In this document: positions 1-8,544 of the stretch, piece by piece
Numbering within the stretch: the stretch's first letter is position 1
Layout of the letters: every line of letters begins with the position of its first letter
IMG/VR virus record: IMGVR_UViG_3300012936_000001
Coordinates: 1 to 64,000 of that record
Origin: a virus
Direction: 5' to 3' (one strand)
DNA length: 64,000 nucleotides
Program-made: the position numbers and the translations under genes
The notes under the pieces: generated by a model
Told to the model about the DNA's origin: nothing
Databases searched by the model: none
What the model saw: only the letters and a program-made list of their open reading frames with translations

Positions 1-68
1 AACAGGAACAGATTGCAGTTGATAACGAAATCAGAAATAAAAAACCTTATAAGAGATACACAGAATGA
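1..68 (+). CDS. C-terminal end of an upstream gene (partial)
   Basis: Only the last 21 codons are present: the open frame starts at base 3 and ends with TGA at 66-68. The stop overlaps the ATG of the next gene as ATGA, the same junction used throughout this region, which supports it as the tail of a real gene in the sugar operon. The visible tail is hydrophilic and basic, ending KPYKRYTE. No family can be assigned from so short a piece. Confidence 0.5.
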   Translation, partial: QEQIAVDNEIRNKKPYKRYTE

Positions 69-823
69 TTACTTTTTCTCAATTAGGAAAGTACGGCCGC
101 TTAGGAAATCAAATGTTTCAATACGCAGCACTGTATGGAACCGGTTTTATTAGAGGCTATGAAATAGGAATTCCAGATGACTGTGAACTAAGAGATGTTT
201 TTAATCTAGGTTCTGCAAAAAAGATACAATCTCCACAATTTGTTTATCAGGAACCTAGTTTTCATTATGACCCTCATGTATGGCTTATTAGGGACAAGAC
301 TGATCTCATAGGTTATTTTCAATCACCACGCTACTGGAAACATTGTATAAAGGACATCGGGAAAGAATTTGCTTTTCAAGAACACATAGAGACAAAAGCA
401 AACGATTGGATAGAACAAAATGTTGGTGACACTATATTTTGCAGTATACATGTCCGCAGAGGGGACTATGTAAATCTTGCTGATACACATACGAATCTTC
501 CAATAGAATGGTATCAAATAGCAGTCGATATAATAGAGGAAAACATCAAAGATCCAAATAAAAAATTCTTTATATTTTCTGATGATCCAGAATGGTGTAA
601 AAGAAAATTTGTTGGCGCAAATGTAGTTGAAGGAAATTCAGGCCCACTAGATCTTTGCATAATGAGCAAAGCAAAAATTCATATAATAGCAAACTCTTCT
701 TTTTCTTGGTGGGCGGCAACTTTAAGCGGGTCTCGAGCAGTCATAGCTCCAAAGCAATGGTTCGGTGCAAAAGGCCCAAACAACTGGGATTCGATATACA
801 TGAAGGAGTGGCTAAGACTATGA
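65..823 (+). CDS. GT11 family alpha-1,2-fucosyltransferase
   Basis: This 252-aa protein is expected to move L-fucose (or a close analogue such as colitose) from a GDP-sugar to the 2-OH of a galactose. It shows the GT11 pattern: GRLGNQMFQYAA at residues 11-22, the donor-binding HVRRGDY at 129-135, FSDD at 171-174 and NSSFSWWAA at 210-218. Length is slightly short for bacterial GT11 enzymes (about 280-300). No signal peptide or membrane span is seen, so it should act in the cytoplasm. It starts with ATG inside an ATGA overlap and its own stop overlaps the GT6 start the same way. Gmd and Fcl-type enzymes in the same cluster could supply the donor. Family assignment is firm; donor and acceptor are inferred. 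Confidence 0.88.
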   Translation: MITFSQLGKYGRLGNQMFQYAALYGTGFIRGYEIGIPDDCELRDVFNLGSAKKIQSPQFVYQEPSFHYDPHVWLIRDKTDLIGYFQSPRYWKHCIKDIGKEFAFQEHIETKANDWIEQNVGDTIFCSIHVRRGDYVNLADTHTNLPIEWYQIAVDIIEENIKDPNKKFFIFSDDPEWCKRKFVGANVVEGNSGPLDLCIMSKAKIHIIANSSFSWWAATLSGSRAVIAPKQWFGAKGPNNWDSIYMKEWLRL

Positions 824-1545
824 AAACATGCATAGTATTTATTGGTACAAACAAATATTCTGATTTTTTTTCGGGATATTACAAGGCATGCAAAGACTAT
901 TTTTTGCCAAAACACGAAAAAACGTTTCTTGTATTTACTGATCAACCTAAGAAAGAATATTATCAAAAACCCGATGTACATGTTAATGAAATAACACATG
1001 TTGGATGGCCATGGATTACGTTACATAGATTCAAGTTCATGAATTCTAGAAATGAATTTTTGGCTAACTTTGATTATGTTTTTTTTATAGACGCAGATCT
1101 TTGGCCATGCTCAAAAATAGACGACAAAATATTAGATCATGATTACAGTTTTATAGGAGTTCAGCACCCAGGATTTGTTGATAGAATAGGCACCTTTGAA
1201 ACAAACACTAGATCAAATGCAAATATATTTGATTCTCAGTATGATCTTTCAAAATATAGGCAAGGCTGCTTTTGGGGAGGAAAAGCCGATAAAATTATAG
1301 AAATGATCGGCATTTTGGATAAAAAGGTTGATGAAGATACAGAAAACGACGTTGTCGCAATCTGGCATGATGAAAGCCACATGAATAAATATTTTTTGCA
1401 AAACAACAAAGATGTTTTTACCCTACATCCAGGCTATGCAACGCCGCAACAAGGATACGAAAATATCAAGTCAAATTATAAGACAATGATGGTTCATCTA
1501 CATAAAGACATTAATGAATTTCCTAGATTTGAAGGTGTAAAATGA
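820..1545 (+). CDS. GT6 family (ABO-type) alpha-1,3-Gal/GalNAc transferase
   Basis: This 241-aa protein has the hallmarks of family GT6, which includes the human ABO transferases. A DAD metal-binding motif lies at residues 91-93, HPGF near 116-119, YRQGCFWGG at 146-154, and the catalytic-region WHDESHMNKYF at 182-192. In the family these enzymes add alpha-1,3 Gal or GalNAc to a galactose, often one already carrying alpha-1,2-fucose. The open frame extends upstream to 655 inside the GT11 gene; the ATG at 820 is preferred because it gives the ATGA overlap and places the GT6 core (MKTCIVFIGTNKY) at the N-terminus. No membrane anchor is present, unlike vertebrate members. A GT6 gene is known from a marine cyanophage (P-SSM2). 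Donor specificity cannot be read here. Confidence 0.87.
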   Translation: MKTCIVFIGTNKYSDFFSGYYKACKDYFLPKHEKTFLVFTDQPKKEYYQKPDVHVNEITHVGWPWITLHRFKFMNSRNEFLANFDYVFFIDADLWPCSKIDDKILDHDYSFIGVQHPGFVDRIGTFETNTRSNANIFDSQYDLSKYRQGCFWGGKADKIIEMIGILDKKVDEDTENDVVAIWHDESHMNKYFLQNNKDVFTLHPGYATPQQGYENIKSNYKTMMVHLHKDINEFPRFEGVK

Positions 1546-2477
1546 AAATATGTATTATTGGCCCTGGAATCTTACCTATCCCTCCTAGTGGTTGGGGAGC
1601 TGTAGAAATTCTGATAGATGATTACAGAAAAAATTTAGAAAAATTAGGACATGAAGTTTTTATAGTAAATACAACAGTACGTCAACACATTATTGGACTT
1701 ACTAACGCTTTGAGCCCGGATTTTGTACACATACAGTATGATGACTTTGTACACATTATTCCATACATTGAGTGCAAAAACGTTGCTATAACTAGTCACT
1801 ACGGATACATAGAACAACCTGATAGGTGGGATTCTCATTATAGAAAAATATTTTGGGACTTTGTAAATTCAACCGCAAAGTTGTTTTGCTTGTCTCCCGG
1901 TATTGCGGAAGTGTACCGAAAAGCAAACGTGCCAGAAGATCGTCTTTTTGTCACGCCAAATGGCGTTAGAACAGATCTATTTAGATTTGCAGACAAACCA
2001 AAACATTCAAATCGATCTATGTATCTTGCAAAAATAGACTATAGAAAAAGACAACACATATATCAGAATATTCCCGATTTGTACTTCGCCGGCGGTTGCC
2101 ATGATGATAGATTCGATAAAAACAACCCAAGGTATCTAGGTCACTGGAGCAAAGAAAAGTTATATAACTCTTTGACAGAATACGCAAATCTTGTTTTGTT
2201 ATCAGATGGGGAAGCTCATCCTCTGGTATGCATGGAAGCATTAGCTGCTGGATTAGGGTTAGTGATTAGTGAATGTGCAGCTGCAAATCTTGATTTGTCT
2301 CTACCATTTATCGATGTGATTCCTGATAAGCGCTTGGATGATACGGCGTATGTCGAACAAATTATAAATTCCAATAAAACAACAAGCATCTCAATGCGTC
2401 ACGATATACGAAAATATGCTGAGACTTTTAGTTGGGAAACCACAGTAGCTGGTGCTTACACAAGTTCTATACAATAA
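1542..2477 (+). CDS. GT4-like glycosyltransferase
   Basis: A 311-aa GT-B fold glycosyltransferase. The N-terminus carries the Gly-rich loop typical of GT4 (IGPGILPIPPSGWGAVE, residues 5-21). The C-terminal half has the donor-site pattern SDGEAHPLVCMEALAAG, matching the family's E-x7-E signature region. It is a little shorter than the usual 350-400 aa. It starts in an ATGA overlap with the GT6 gene and is therefore part of the same coupled operon. It presumably adds one sugar to the glycan assembled by the neighbouring transferases; the substrate is unknown. Confidence 0.75.
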   Translation: MKICIIGPGILPIPPSGWGAVEILIDDYRKNLEKLGHEVFIVNTTVRQHIIGLTNALSPDFVHIQYDDFVHIIPYIECKNVAITSHYGYIEQPDRWDSHYRKIFWDFVNSTAKLFCLSPGIAEVYRKANVPEDRLFVTPNGVRTDLFRFADKPKHSNRSMYLAKIDYRKRQHIYQNIPDLYFAGGCHDDRFDKNNPRYLGHWSKEKLYNSLTEYANLVLLSDGEAHPLVCMEALAAGLGLVISECAAANLDLSLPFIDVIPDKRLDDTAYVEQIINSNKTTSISMRHDIRKYAETFSWETTVAGAYTSSIQ

Positions 2478-2487
2478 AGGAAAAAAT

Positions 2488-3333
2488 ATGGAAGGATATA
2501 TCTTAATGGGCTTCGGAAAGAAGTACGTCGATGAATGTAGAATGGCAGTGGACATGATTAACGTTTTTGATAAAAAACGTCCAAAGGCTATTATGACAAA
2601 TAAGTCAGATGAGGAATACGCAAGGTCTCTTGGTGTTTTTGATGATATTGTCATCGTTGATTTTGCAAAAGAACCATTGCTAGCTGCAGAAAATAATCCG
2701 CATAATTTGTACTGTGTAATTCCAAGAATATTAATGCCAAAGTATCTGCCATACGAAAAAACAATAGCTCTTGATTCCGATATCGTAACAATCAGTGATC
2801 CTTCTCATGTTTGGGATTTTTTCAATGCGACGAACCAGGCTTTTTCTTGCTGTGGTTATGACTATGAAAGAGTCTGGCATTGGGGAAGAATAGATGAGAT
2901 TATTGCAAAGTTTGGAAAATCTATTCCATCGATTCATGGCGGAGTTTTATATTTTAACAAATCACATCCAGATATGGGCAAATTTTTAAATGACTGTATC
3001 GATATATGTAAAAAATATGATCATTACGGTTGTCACAGATTTTTTAGAGGCGGAATGACTGATGAAGTAATATTCGCAATGGCCATGGCAAATCAGAATT
3101 ACAAGCCTTTGCACTACACAAAATTCCCAATAGTAAGTTTTAATTTGCCCCCAACCATATCTTTACCGTTTTATGGACAGACTCGAACGGGACATTCGCT
3201 CGATACAGTTACAAAAACAGAAAAGCCTACAGTTTTTAACCACATCTTTTTCCATGAAGCGGGTGGAGAACATTATTTTGAGTGGTATCTAAAATTTTAT
3301 GAACAAGTAACTGGAAAAAAACGTGAAGTATAA
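2488..3333 (+). CDS. GT8-like (glycogenin-type) glycosyltransferase
   Basis: A 281-aa GT-A fold transferase. The DSD metal/nucleotide motif sits at residues 96-98 in a typical context (TIALDSDIVTISD), followed later by GGVLYFNKSHPDMGKF, the region that frames the acceptor site in GT8-like enzymes. The frame is open to 2452, but ATG at 2488 is preceded by AAAGG at a good distance, so that start is used. The next gene starts inside its last codons. The sugar transferred cannot be told; GT8 members often use UDP-Glc or UDP-Gal. Confidence 0.65.
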   Translation: MEGYILMGFGKKYVDECRMAVDMINVFDKKRPKAIMTNKSDEEYARSLGVFDDIVIVDFAKEPLLAAENNPHNLYCVIPRILMPKYLPYEKTIALDSDIVTISDPSHVWDFFNATNQAFSCCGYDYERVWHWGRIDEIIAKFGKSIPSIHGGVLYFNKSHPDMGKFLNDCIDICKKYDHYGCHRFFRGGMTDEVIFAMAMANQNYKPLHYTKFPIVSFNLPPTISLPFYGQTRTGHSLDTVTKTEKPTVFNHIFFHEAGGEHYFEWYLKFYEQVTGKKREV

Positions 3334-3901
3334 CGGCATATACGATAAAGTTGTATTTGTGTCGAAACCTAGGTGCGCCAGTACTGCAATATTCAATTAC
3401 ATATATGGTTGGGACGACGATTCAATGGGAACAAAACCATTATATCATCGTTCTGCAAAATATATGCGAAGCGCACTCGATGCAGATTGGAGTAATTTGG
3501 TAACTTTTGCTGTTGTGCGTTGTCCTATACAGTTAGTCACATCATGGTATGTTCATCATAAATTTGGACGGCCGCACAAACAGACAGGCCAATATTATCC
3601 AAGCGATATAAACAGATGGATTACAGATGGTTGTCCTACTCATTGGCAAGTAGATGAAAAAAATCCACTTATTCAGCATGTCTGGACACACGAAGATAAT
3701 GCTCAAATAGTCGATTATATTATCAGACTAGAAAATCCAGACTGGAAAGAATTTGAGAAAAAGACAGGCATTAACATGGAAAGTCTTCCAATAAGCAATG
3801 CCTCGCCAAAAATAAGTACAAAAAATTGTGTCTTAAGTGAAGAAAGTATAGGTAAAATAAAAAACTATTTTGAAAAAGACTTTGTGCTGTTTGGTTATTA
3901 G
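3323..3901 (+). CDS. sulfotransferase family protein (copy 1)
   Basis: A 192-aa protein with the two PAPS-binding motifs of carbohydrate sulfotransferases: the 5'-phosphosulfate loop VSKPRCASTAI near residues 13-23 and the 3'-phosphate motif VVRCPIQLVTSWY near 65-77. It likely transfers sulfate from PAPS to a sugar hydroxyl. It is shorter than most cellular members, which suggests a trimmed core domain. Translation starts at GTG 3323 and overlaps the preceding gene by 11 bases. Its C-terminus (VLSEESIGKIKNYFEKDFV) matches the next protein's tail (VLSKRTKQKINDMFNKDFV), so the two are paralogues. Confidence 0.72.
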   Translation: MKYNGIYDKVVFVSKPRCASTAIFNYIYGWDDDSMGTKPLYHRSAKYMRSALDADWSNLVTFAVVRCPIQLVTSWYVHHKFGRPHKQTGQYYPSDINRWITDGCPTHWQVDEKNPLIQHVWTHEDNAQIVDYIIRLENPDWKEFEKKTGINMESLPISNASPKISTKNCVLSEESIGKIKNYFEKDFVLFGY

Positions 3902-3964
3902 TATACTACAATTGTACATCGAATGTTTTTACATTATAATTTTATCATTAAAAAGAGATGGCAT

Positions 3965-4600
3965 ATGTTAATGAGCAAAGATGCAAAAATATTCAATGAT
4001 CAAGGATTTGTTTTCATTTCTATTCCGAAAACAGCAACAAATAGTATTTGGAACACAGTACTAAGTGACCCTTCTTACAAACCGTTTCAGCATGCTTATG
4101 CAAAAAAAATTAAGCCAATTATTGAAAATCATTATCCATCTAGATGGGAAAGTCTTTACAAATTTGCCTGTGTAAGACATCCATACAGTATGCTAGTGTC
4201 ATGGTACAAATATCATAAATATCACGATGACATTAGTCAAAACGTAAAAAATTTCTATAACTGCACGTTTGATGAGTGGGCTAATGACAGAAATTTTGTT
4301 ACTCATTGGGAATGGGATATACACAGAAATTGGAATCCATTATGGACAGGCGAAAATCCATTGCATCAATGGAAATGGGTATATGAAAACGATAAGTGCA
4401 TAGTTGATAAGATTATACGTTATGAAAATTTAGAAAAAGATCTTGCTGATGTCGGTAAAAAAATACCGCTAATCAGGTCTCTGCAGAAACTTAACTATAG
4501 TAACAATAAAAAAATAGTATTATCAAAAAGAACAAAACAAAAAATAAACGACATGTTTAATAAAGACTTTGTAATTTTTGACTTTAAGGTGGAAGAATAA
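3965..4600 (+). CDS. sulfotransferase family protein (copy 2)
   Basis: A 211-aa paralogue of the upstream sulfotransferase. The PAPS loop reads FISIPKTATNSIW, close to the canonical IPKTAGTS of Sulfotransfer_2 families, and the 3'-phosphate motif is CVRHPYSMLVSWYKYHK. The frame is open from 3923, but ATG 3965 has an AAAGAGA ribosome site 8 bases upstream and places the PAPS loop near the N-terminus as in the family. A 63-base gap separates it from copy 1, one of the few gaps in this operon. Two sulfotransferases side by side suggest sulfation at two positions or on two sugars. The acceptor is unknown. Confidence 0.75.
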   Translation: MLMSKDAKIFNDQGFVFISIPKTATNSIWNTVLSDPSYKPFQHAYAKKIKPIIENHYPSRWESLYKFACVRHPYSMLVSWYKYHKYHDDISQNVKNFYNCTFDEWANDRNFVTHWEWDIHRNWNPLWTGENPLHQWKWVYENDKCIVDKIIRYENLEKDLADVGKKIPLIRSLQKLNYSNNKKIVLSKRTKQKINDMFNKDFVIFDFKVEE

Positions 4601-4601
4601 A

Positions 4602-5390
4602 ATGAAAACTATGCTTGTTACAGCGCTTTTTGATATAGACAGACAACACCGCGGAGATGGCAGAAGTATTGTAAATTATCTTGAATGGTTTGCAAAAACA
4701 CTTGAGCTTCAGTGCGACATGACTGTTTATACAGAAAAAAGATTCAAAAATTTTGTACTAGACCATAGAAAGAACAACGGTTACACAACAAAAATAGTTG
4801 TACAAAAATTTAATGAAATACCTTTTTATAAGAACAAGGCAACAATCGATGACATAATTAGTACTGCACAATATAAAAACAGAATGGCATACGCCGGCCG
4901 ATTAGAATGCATTTTAGGTAATTATAACGTCGTTATATACTCTAAGTACGGTTGGCTATCTAGGGCTGTAGATGAAAATCCACAACATGATTATTTTTTG
5001 TGGGTTGACGCTGGTATTAGTAGATTCTTCGAAGGTTTTGACACCAGTCTTCCATGGCCAAACAGAAAAGCACTTGATAATAGTAAGTTTCTTATACAAG
5101 CAAATACAGAACACTTTGAAAATTTGCATGACAAACTTAGCATTGCATCCCACATGTGGGATGGCAGATCTATATTAGTTGCTACTTTGTTTGGTGGAGG
5201 CCGCGACATAATAAAAAACATGGAATACTTAATAAACGATTATTGTGCAAATGTACTTTTTAAGGACAATTGCATAAATAATGAACAGATCTGTATGGGA
5301 CTCATATGGCTTGATAATCCGGATATATTCGATGTTAGGAAGTTTTCCGGAAAAACATGGCTTCCTCTTTTCTTGGAATTAAGTAAGTGA
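4602..5390 (+). CDS. HtrL/YibB (WlaTC)-like putative glycosyltransferase
   Basis: A 262-aa protein resembling the HtrL/YibB family found in LPS and capsule loci. Features seen are the N-terminal VTALFDIDR strand, a central YFLWVDAGISRFF (a D-A-G motif where GT-A enzymes have their DxD), and FGGGRDII in the C-terminal half. The start at ATG 4602 follows AAGGTGGAAG; an in-frame ATG at 4578 inside the previous gene is less likely. The family is generally thought to transfer sugars, but its chemistry is poorly defined. The gene ends in a GTGA overlap with the Fcl-type gene. Confidence 0.6.
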   Translation: MKTMLVTALFDIDRQHRGDGRSIVNYLEWFAKTLELQCDMTVYTEKRFKNFVLDHRKNNGYTTKIVVQKFNEIPFYKNKATIDDIISTAQYKNRMAYAGRLECILGNYNVVIYSKYGWLSRAVDENPQHDYFLWVDAGISRFFEGFDTSLPWPNRKALDNSKFLIQANTEHFENLHDKLSIASHMWDGRSILVATLFGGGRDIIKNMEYLINDYCANVLFKDNCINNEQICMGLIWLDNPDIFDVRKFSGKTWLPLFLELSK

Positions 5391-6319
5391 GAATTCTAGT
5401 CACCGGTGGCACAGGAATGGTTGGTTCTGCTTTTACAAGAATAGAGACAGAACACGAACTTTTGTTGTATGGATCAAACGCTTATGATTTGCGCAGAGAG
5501 CAAGATGTATGTGATATGATATACCGCGCACATCCAGACGCAATTATTCATCTCGCAGCAAAAGTTGGAGGAGTTAAGGGAAACACCGATTATGTTGCAG
5601 ACTATTTTTATGACAACATGATCATGAATCTGAACATACTGAATACTGCTCGTATATATAAGATTCCAAAAGTTCTATCTTTGCTTTCAACATGTATATA
5701 TCCTGATAATGTTGAATACCCTTTAACGGAAGATCAGATACATACCGGAGAACCTCATGCCAGCAGTTTTGGATATGCCTATGCAAAAAGAATGTTGGAA
5801 ATTCATTCAAGGGCAATAAGAAGACAATATGGAATAAATTATATTACGGCTGTTCCAAACAACATATATGGACCTAATGATAACTTTGATTTAGAAAACT
5901 CTCACGTAGTTCCTGCTATTATAAGAAAACTGTATGACAAAAAACATAATCAAAAAACTCCAGTTTTTTGGGGATCTGGTAAGTCATTGAGAGAATTTAC
6001 TTATTCTGAAGACATTGCTCGAGCATTATTAATGCTGCTAGAAAATTATGATGGCGAAGAACCTATCAATATTGGTAACCCAAATGAAATAGCAATATTT
6101 GATCTGGTCGGACTGATATCCAATGTTATGGGCGTTGACTTTCCGGATGAATCTTGGGATACTTCTATGCCAGAAGGCCAGTACAGAAAGCCGTCTTGTA
6201 ACAAAAAATTTATAAACATGTTTCCCGACTTTGAATATACGACCCTATCAGACGGGATTAGTATGACAATAGATTGGTTTAACAAAAATTACCCAGATGT
6301 TAGAGGTGTACGTGATTGA
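5387..6319 (+). CDS. GDP-L-fucose synthase or GDP-L-colitose synthase (Fcl/ColC type)
   Basis: A 310-aa extended short-chain dehydrogenase. It has the NADP-binding TGGTGMVGSAF near residues 6-16, the Fcl-specific AAKVGGVKGN, the catalytic Ser-Thr-Cys region LLSTCIYPD, the Y-x3-K pair in YAYAKRM, and VPNNIYGPNDNFD. Fcl converts GDP-4-keto-6-deoxymannose to GDP-L-fucose by 3,5-epimerisation and reduction. The closely related ColC reduces the 3-deoxy intermediate to GDP-L-colitose. A ColD-like gene follows immediately, so both readings are open. Translation starts at GTG 5387 in a GTGA overlap. Gmd at 8545 can supply the substrate. Confidence 0.85.
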   Translation: MRILVTGGTGMVGSAFTRIETEHELLLYGSNAYDLRREQDVCDMIYRAHPDAIIHLAAKVGGVKGNTDYVADYFYDNMIMNLNILNTARIYKIPKVLSLLSTCIYPDNVEYPLTEDQIHTGEPHASSFGYAYAKRMLEIHSRAIRRQYGINYITAVPNNIYGPNDNFDLENSHVVPAIIRKLYDKKHNQKTPVFWGSGKSLREFTYSEDIARALLMLLENYDGEEPINIGNPNEIAIFDLVGLISNVMGVDFPDESWDTSMPEGQYRKPSCNKKFINMFPDFEYTTLSDGISMTIDWFNKNYPDVRGVRD

Positions 6320-7460
6320 CTTGGTAAAAGATACTATTACAAAGGAAGATCGAGAAGCTTTGGCAGGTTGGATTCTATCAGACCCTAAACTGACCAAGGG
6401 AGATCTTACTGTTCAATTTGAAGAAGAGTGGTCATCTTGGTTGGGAACAAAACATTCCGTATTCGTAAATTCTGGTTCCAGTGCAAATCTTCTAATGGCA
6501 TCAGTTCTGTTAGAGTCTGGAAAACTGCGCAATAAAAAAATAATTGTGCCGGCCGTTAGTTGGGCTACGACCGTCGCACCATTTATTCAGCTTGGATTTG
6601 AGCCAATAATGTGTGACTGCGACATGGCCAATCTAGGATTAGATGTAAATCATTTTGAAAGATTAGTCAAAGAGCATAATCCATCATCAGTTATAATTGT
6701 TCATGTTCTAGGTTATCCTAATAACATGAAAAAAATAATGGATACATGCAAAAAATACGATATTTTCCTTTTGGAAGATTGTTGTGAAGCTCATGGTTGT
6801 GAATATGACGGACAAAAAGTAGGAACATTTGGATGCATGTCTTCGTTTTCATTCTACTATGGTCACCACATGTCTACAATAGAAGGTGGTATGGTTTCTA
6901 TGAACAGCAAAGAATTTTTAGATCTGTCTCTTATGATAAGATCCCATGGGTGGATTCGAGACTTAGACGAATATTCCAAAAATTCGTGCATAGAAAATTA
7001 CGGCCTAGATGATTTCGAGGCCCTTTATTCTTTTCTTGTTCCTGGATATAATATTAGATCGACAGACCTAAATGCTTTTTTGGGTATTAGGCAACTGAAG
7101 AGATTAGATGAAACAATCGCCGCAAGAAGAAAAATTCTTTCTGTATACAGCAAAAATTTATCGGAGAAAATCTGGACACAGAGTTGCAAATTATCGAATC
7201 CTTCCCCTTTGGCTTTCGGTATTATATCAGCAGCAAAGGATAACATTGTCAAAAATTTACAAAAAGACAACATCGCATGTCGTCCCCTTATTTGTGGATC
7301 CATAGCAGAACATCCGTTTTGGTATATGAGATACGGCAGCGACAACGATTGTGAGAACGCAAAATCTGTGCATAAAAACGGTCTATATATTCCTTGTCAT
7401 CAATCTATGACTTTGGAAGAAACGGAATTTATTTGCAAAATAATACTGGAGAGTATATGA
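6312..7460 (+). CDS. ColD-like PLP enzyme (DegT/DnrJ/EryC1/StrS fold, His for Lys)
   Basis: A 382-aa (from GTG 6312) fold-type I PLP enzyme. The PLP pocket is seen as NSGSSANL near 53-60 and EDCCEAHG near 155-162. At the Schiff-base position the usual Lys is replaced: the motif reads FYYGHHMSTIEGG (residues 181-193). A His here marks sugar 3-dehydratases such as ColD and RfbH rather than aminotransferases. ColD acts on GDP-4-keto-6-deoxymannose, the Gmd product, toward GDP-colitose. The GTG at 6312 has AGAGG upstream and overlaps the Fcl-type stop; an in-frame ATG exists at 6297. The His substitution is direct; the substrate is inferred from Gmd and Fcl/ColC in the cluster. Confidence 0.75.
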   Translation: MIDLVKDTITKEDREALAGWILSDPKLTKGDLTVQFEEEWSSWLGTKHSVFVNSGSSANLLMASVLLESGKLRNKKIIVPAVSWATTVAPFIQLGFEPIMCDCDMANLGLDVNHFERLVKEHNPSSVIIVHVLGYPNNMKKIMDTCKKYDIFLLEDCCEAHGCEYDGQKVGTFGCMSSFSFYYGHHMSTIEGGMVSMNSKEFLDLSLMIRSHGWIRDLDEYSKNSCIENYGLDDFEALYSFLVPGYNIRSTDLNAFLGIRQLKRLDETIAARRKILSVYSKNLSEKIWTQSCKLSNPSPLAFGIISAAKDNIVKNLQKDNIACRPLICGSIAEHPFWYMRYGSDNDCENAKSVHKNGLYIPCHQSMTLEETEFICKIILESI

Positions 7461-8356
7461 AATATTTAGTAACCGGTGGATGCGGATTTATCGGAAGCAA
7501 CTTGATAAAATCCCTTATTATGGACGACACCACGTTCGTTTATTGTGTTGACAACGAGTCGGGAGGAGATCAAAAATTAGATCATCCTAAAGTAAGATAT
7601 TTCAAAGAGGATATATCAGATTACAAAACGATGGATGTTATTTTCAATGCTCTACGGCCAGATTATGTTTTTCACATGGCCGCTGAGTCTCGTGTTGGAA
7701 CGTGTGAAGAGACCCCAGAAAAAGCAATTAACACTAACATACTAGGCACACTCAATGTATTGAGATTAGCAAAAAAATACGGTACAAAAAGAGTAATATA
7801 CTCTTCCACGTCTGCAACATACGGCAGAACAAAAGAACTTCCTACTTCCGAACATCAACCATCTGATAATTTGGGAGTGTATTCTGTGACAAAAATAGCG
7901 GGAGAAGATCTTTGCATGATGTATTATAAGACCCACGGACTGGATACGGTTGCTTTACGATACTTTAATGTTTTTGGAGAAGGCATGCCAGAAAAGGGAC
8001 AATATGCTCCGGTAATTGCAATATTTTTAAAGCAACGAAGAGAAGGCAAGGATCTCACGGTTGTAGGCGACGGAAGCCAAACAAGAGATTTTGTTTATGT
8101 AAAAGATGTAGTTAATGCCAATATTTTATCTGCATATGCTCCATCGATTCAGGTATCTGGAAAAATAATGAACGTTGGCACTTCTACCTCTTATAGTGTA
8201 CTGCAGATTGCAGAAGCTATATCTGATAAAATAAAATATATTCCACCTAGACCCGGAGAAAGTCCAAATACCCTTGCAGATTCAACGTTGCTCAGATCTG
8301 CCACTGGATGGAAATCAACTGTAGACGTCATCGATTGGATAAAGGATACCAAATGA
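7457..8356 (+). CDS. NAD-dependent nucleotide-sugar epimerase (GalE type)
   Basis: A 299-aa extended short-chain dehydrogenase with the Rossmann motif TGGCGFIGSN near residues 6-15, the active-site region YSSTSATYG, and YSVTKIAGED carrying the Y-x3-K pair. The overall pattern matches UDP-glucose/UDP-N-acetylglucosamine 4-epimerases. It could make UDP-Gal or UDP-GalNAc, the donors used by GT6 enzymes, though dehydratase or reductase relatives look similar. ATG 7457 lies in an ATGA overlap with a GGAG ribosome site just upstream; the open frame reaching 7394 is within the previous gene. Confidence 0.75.
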   Translation: MKYLVTGGCGFIGSNLIKSLIMDDTTFVYCVDNESGGDQKLDHPKVRYFKEDISDYKTMDVIFNALRPDYVFHMAAESRVGTCEETPEKAINTNILGTLNVLRLAKKYGTKRVIYSSTSATYGRTKELPTSEHQPSDNLGVYSVTKIAGEDLCMMYYKTHGLDTVALRYFNVFGEGMPEKGQYAPVIAIFLKQRREGKDLTVVGDGSQTRDFVYVKDVVNANILSAYAPSIQVSGKIMNVGTSTSYSVLQIAEAISDKIKYIPPRPGESPNTLADSTLLRSATGWKSTVDVIDWIKDTK

Positions 8357-8535
8357 ATAAAGAAGACATAAATAAATTACTCAATATAAGAAACAAAATA
8401 ATCGGTTCTTATAATGCACTCGAACATAAAAACGAACCGCATGCAATTATTTCACAGAAAAAAGTCGCACAAGAATTTGAACTTTTGATTAAAATGATTG
8501 ATAATATACTAGAAGGAAAAGTTAAATTTACATAA
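8353..8535 (+). CDS. small helical protein of unknown function
   Basis: A 60-aa protein read from ATG 8353 in an ATGA overlap with the epimerase stop. It is rich in Lys, Glu, Asn and Ile, has no Cys and no membrane span, and looks almost entirely alpha-helical. Coupling to the epimerase and position before gmd argue that it is expressed, but no family is recognised. It might be a small partner of a neighbouring enzyme; that is speculation. Confidence 0.55.
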   Translation: MNKEDINKLLNIRNKIIGSYNALEHKNEPHAIISQKKVAQEFELLIKMIDNILEGKVKFT

Positions 8536-8544
8536 GGCTTTATA

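Noticed and set aside
655-819. N-terminal extension of the GT6 reading frame up to an ATG at 655
   Set aside because: It lies wholly inside the GT11 gene; the ATGA overlap at 820 and the GT6 core at the N-terminus favour the later start.
3899-3908. Palindrome TAGTATACTA between the two sulfotransferase genes
   Set aside because: Short AT-rich palindromes are expected by chance in this composition, and no second copy was noticed nearby.
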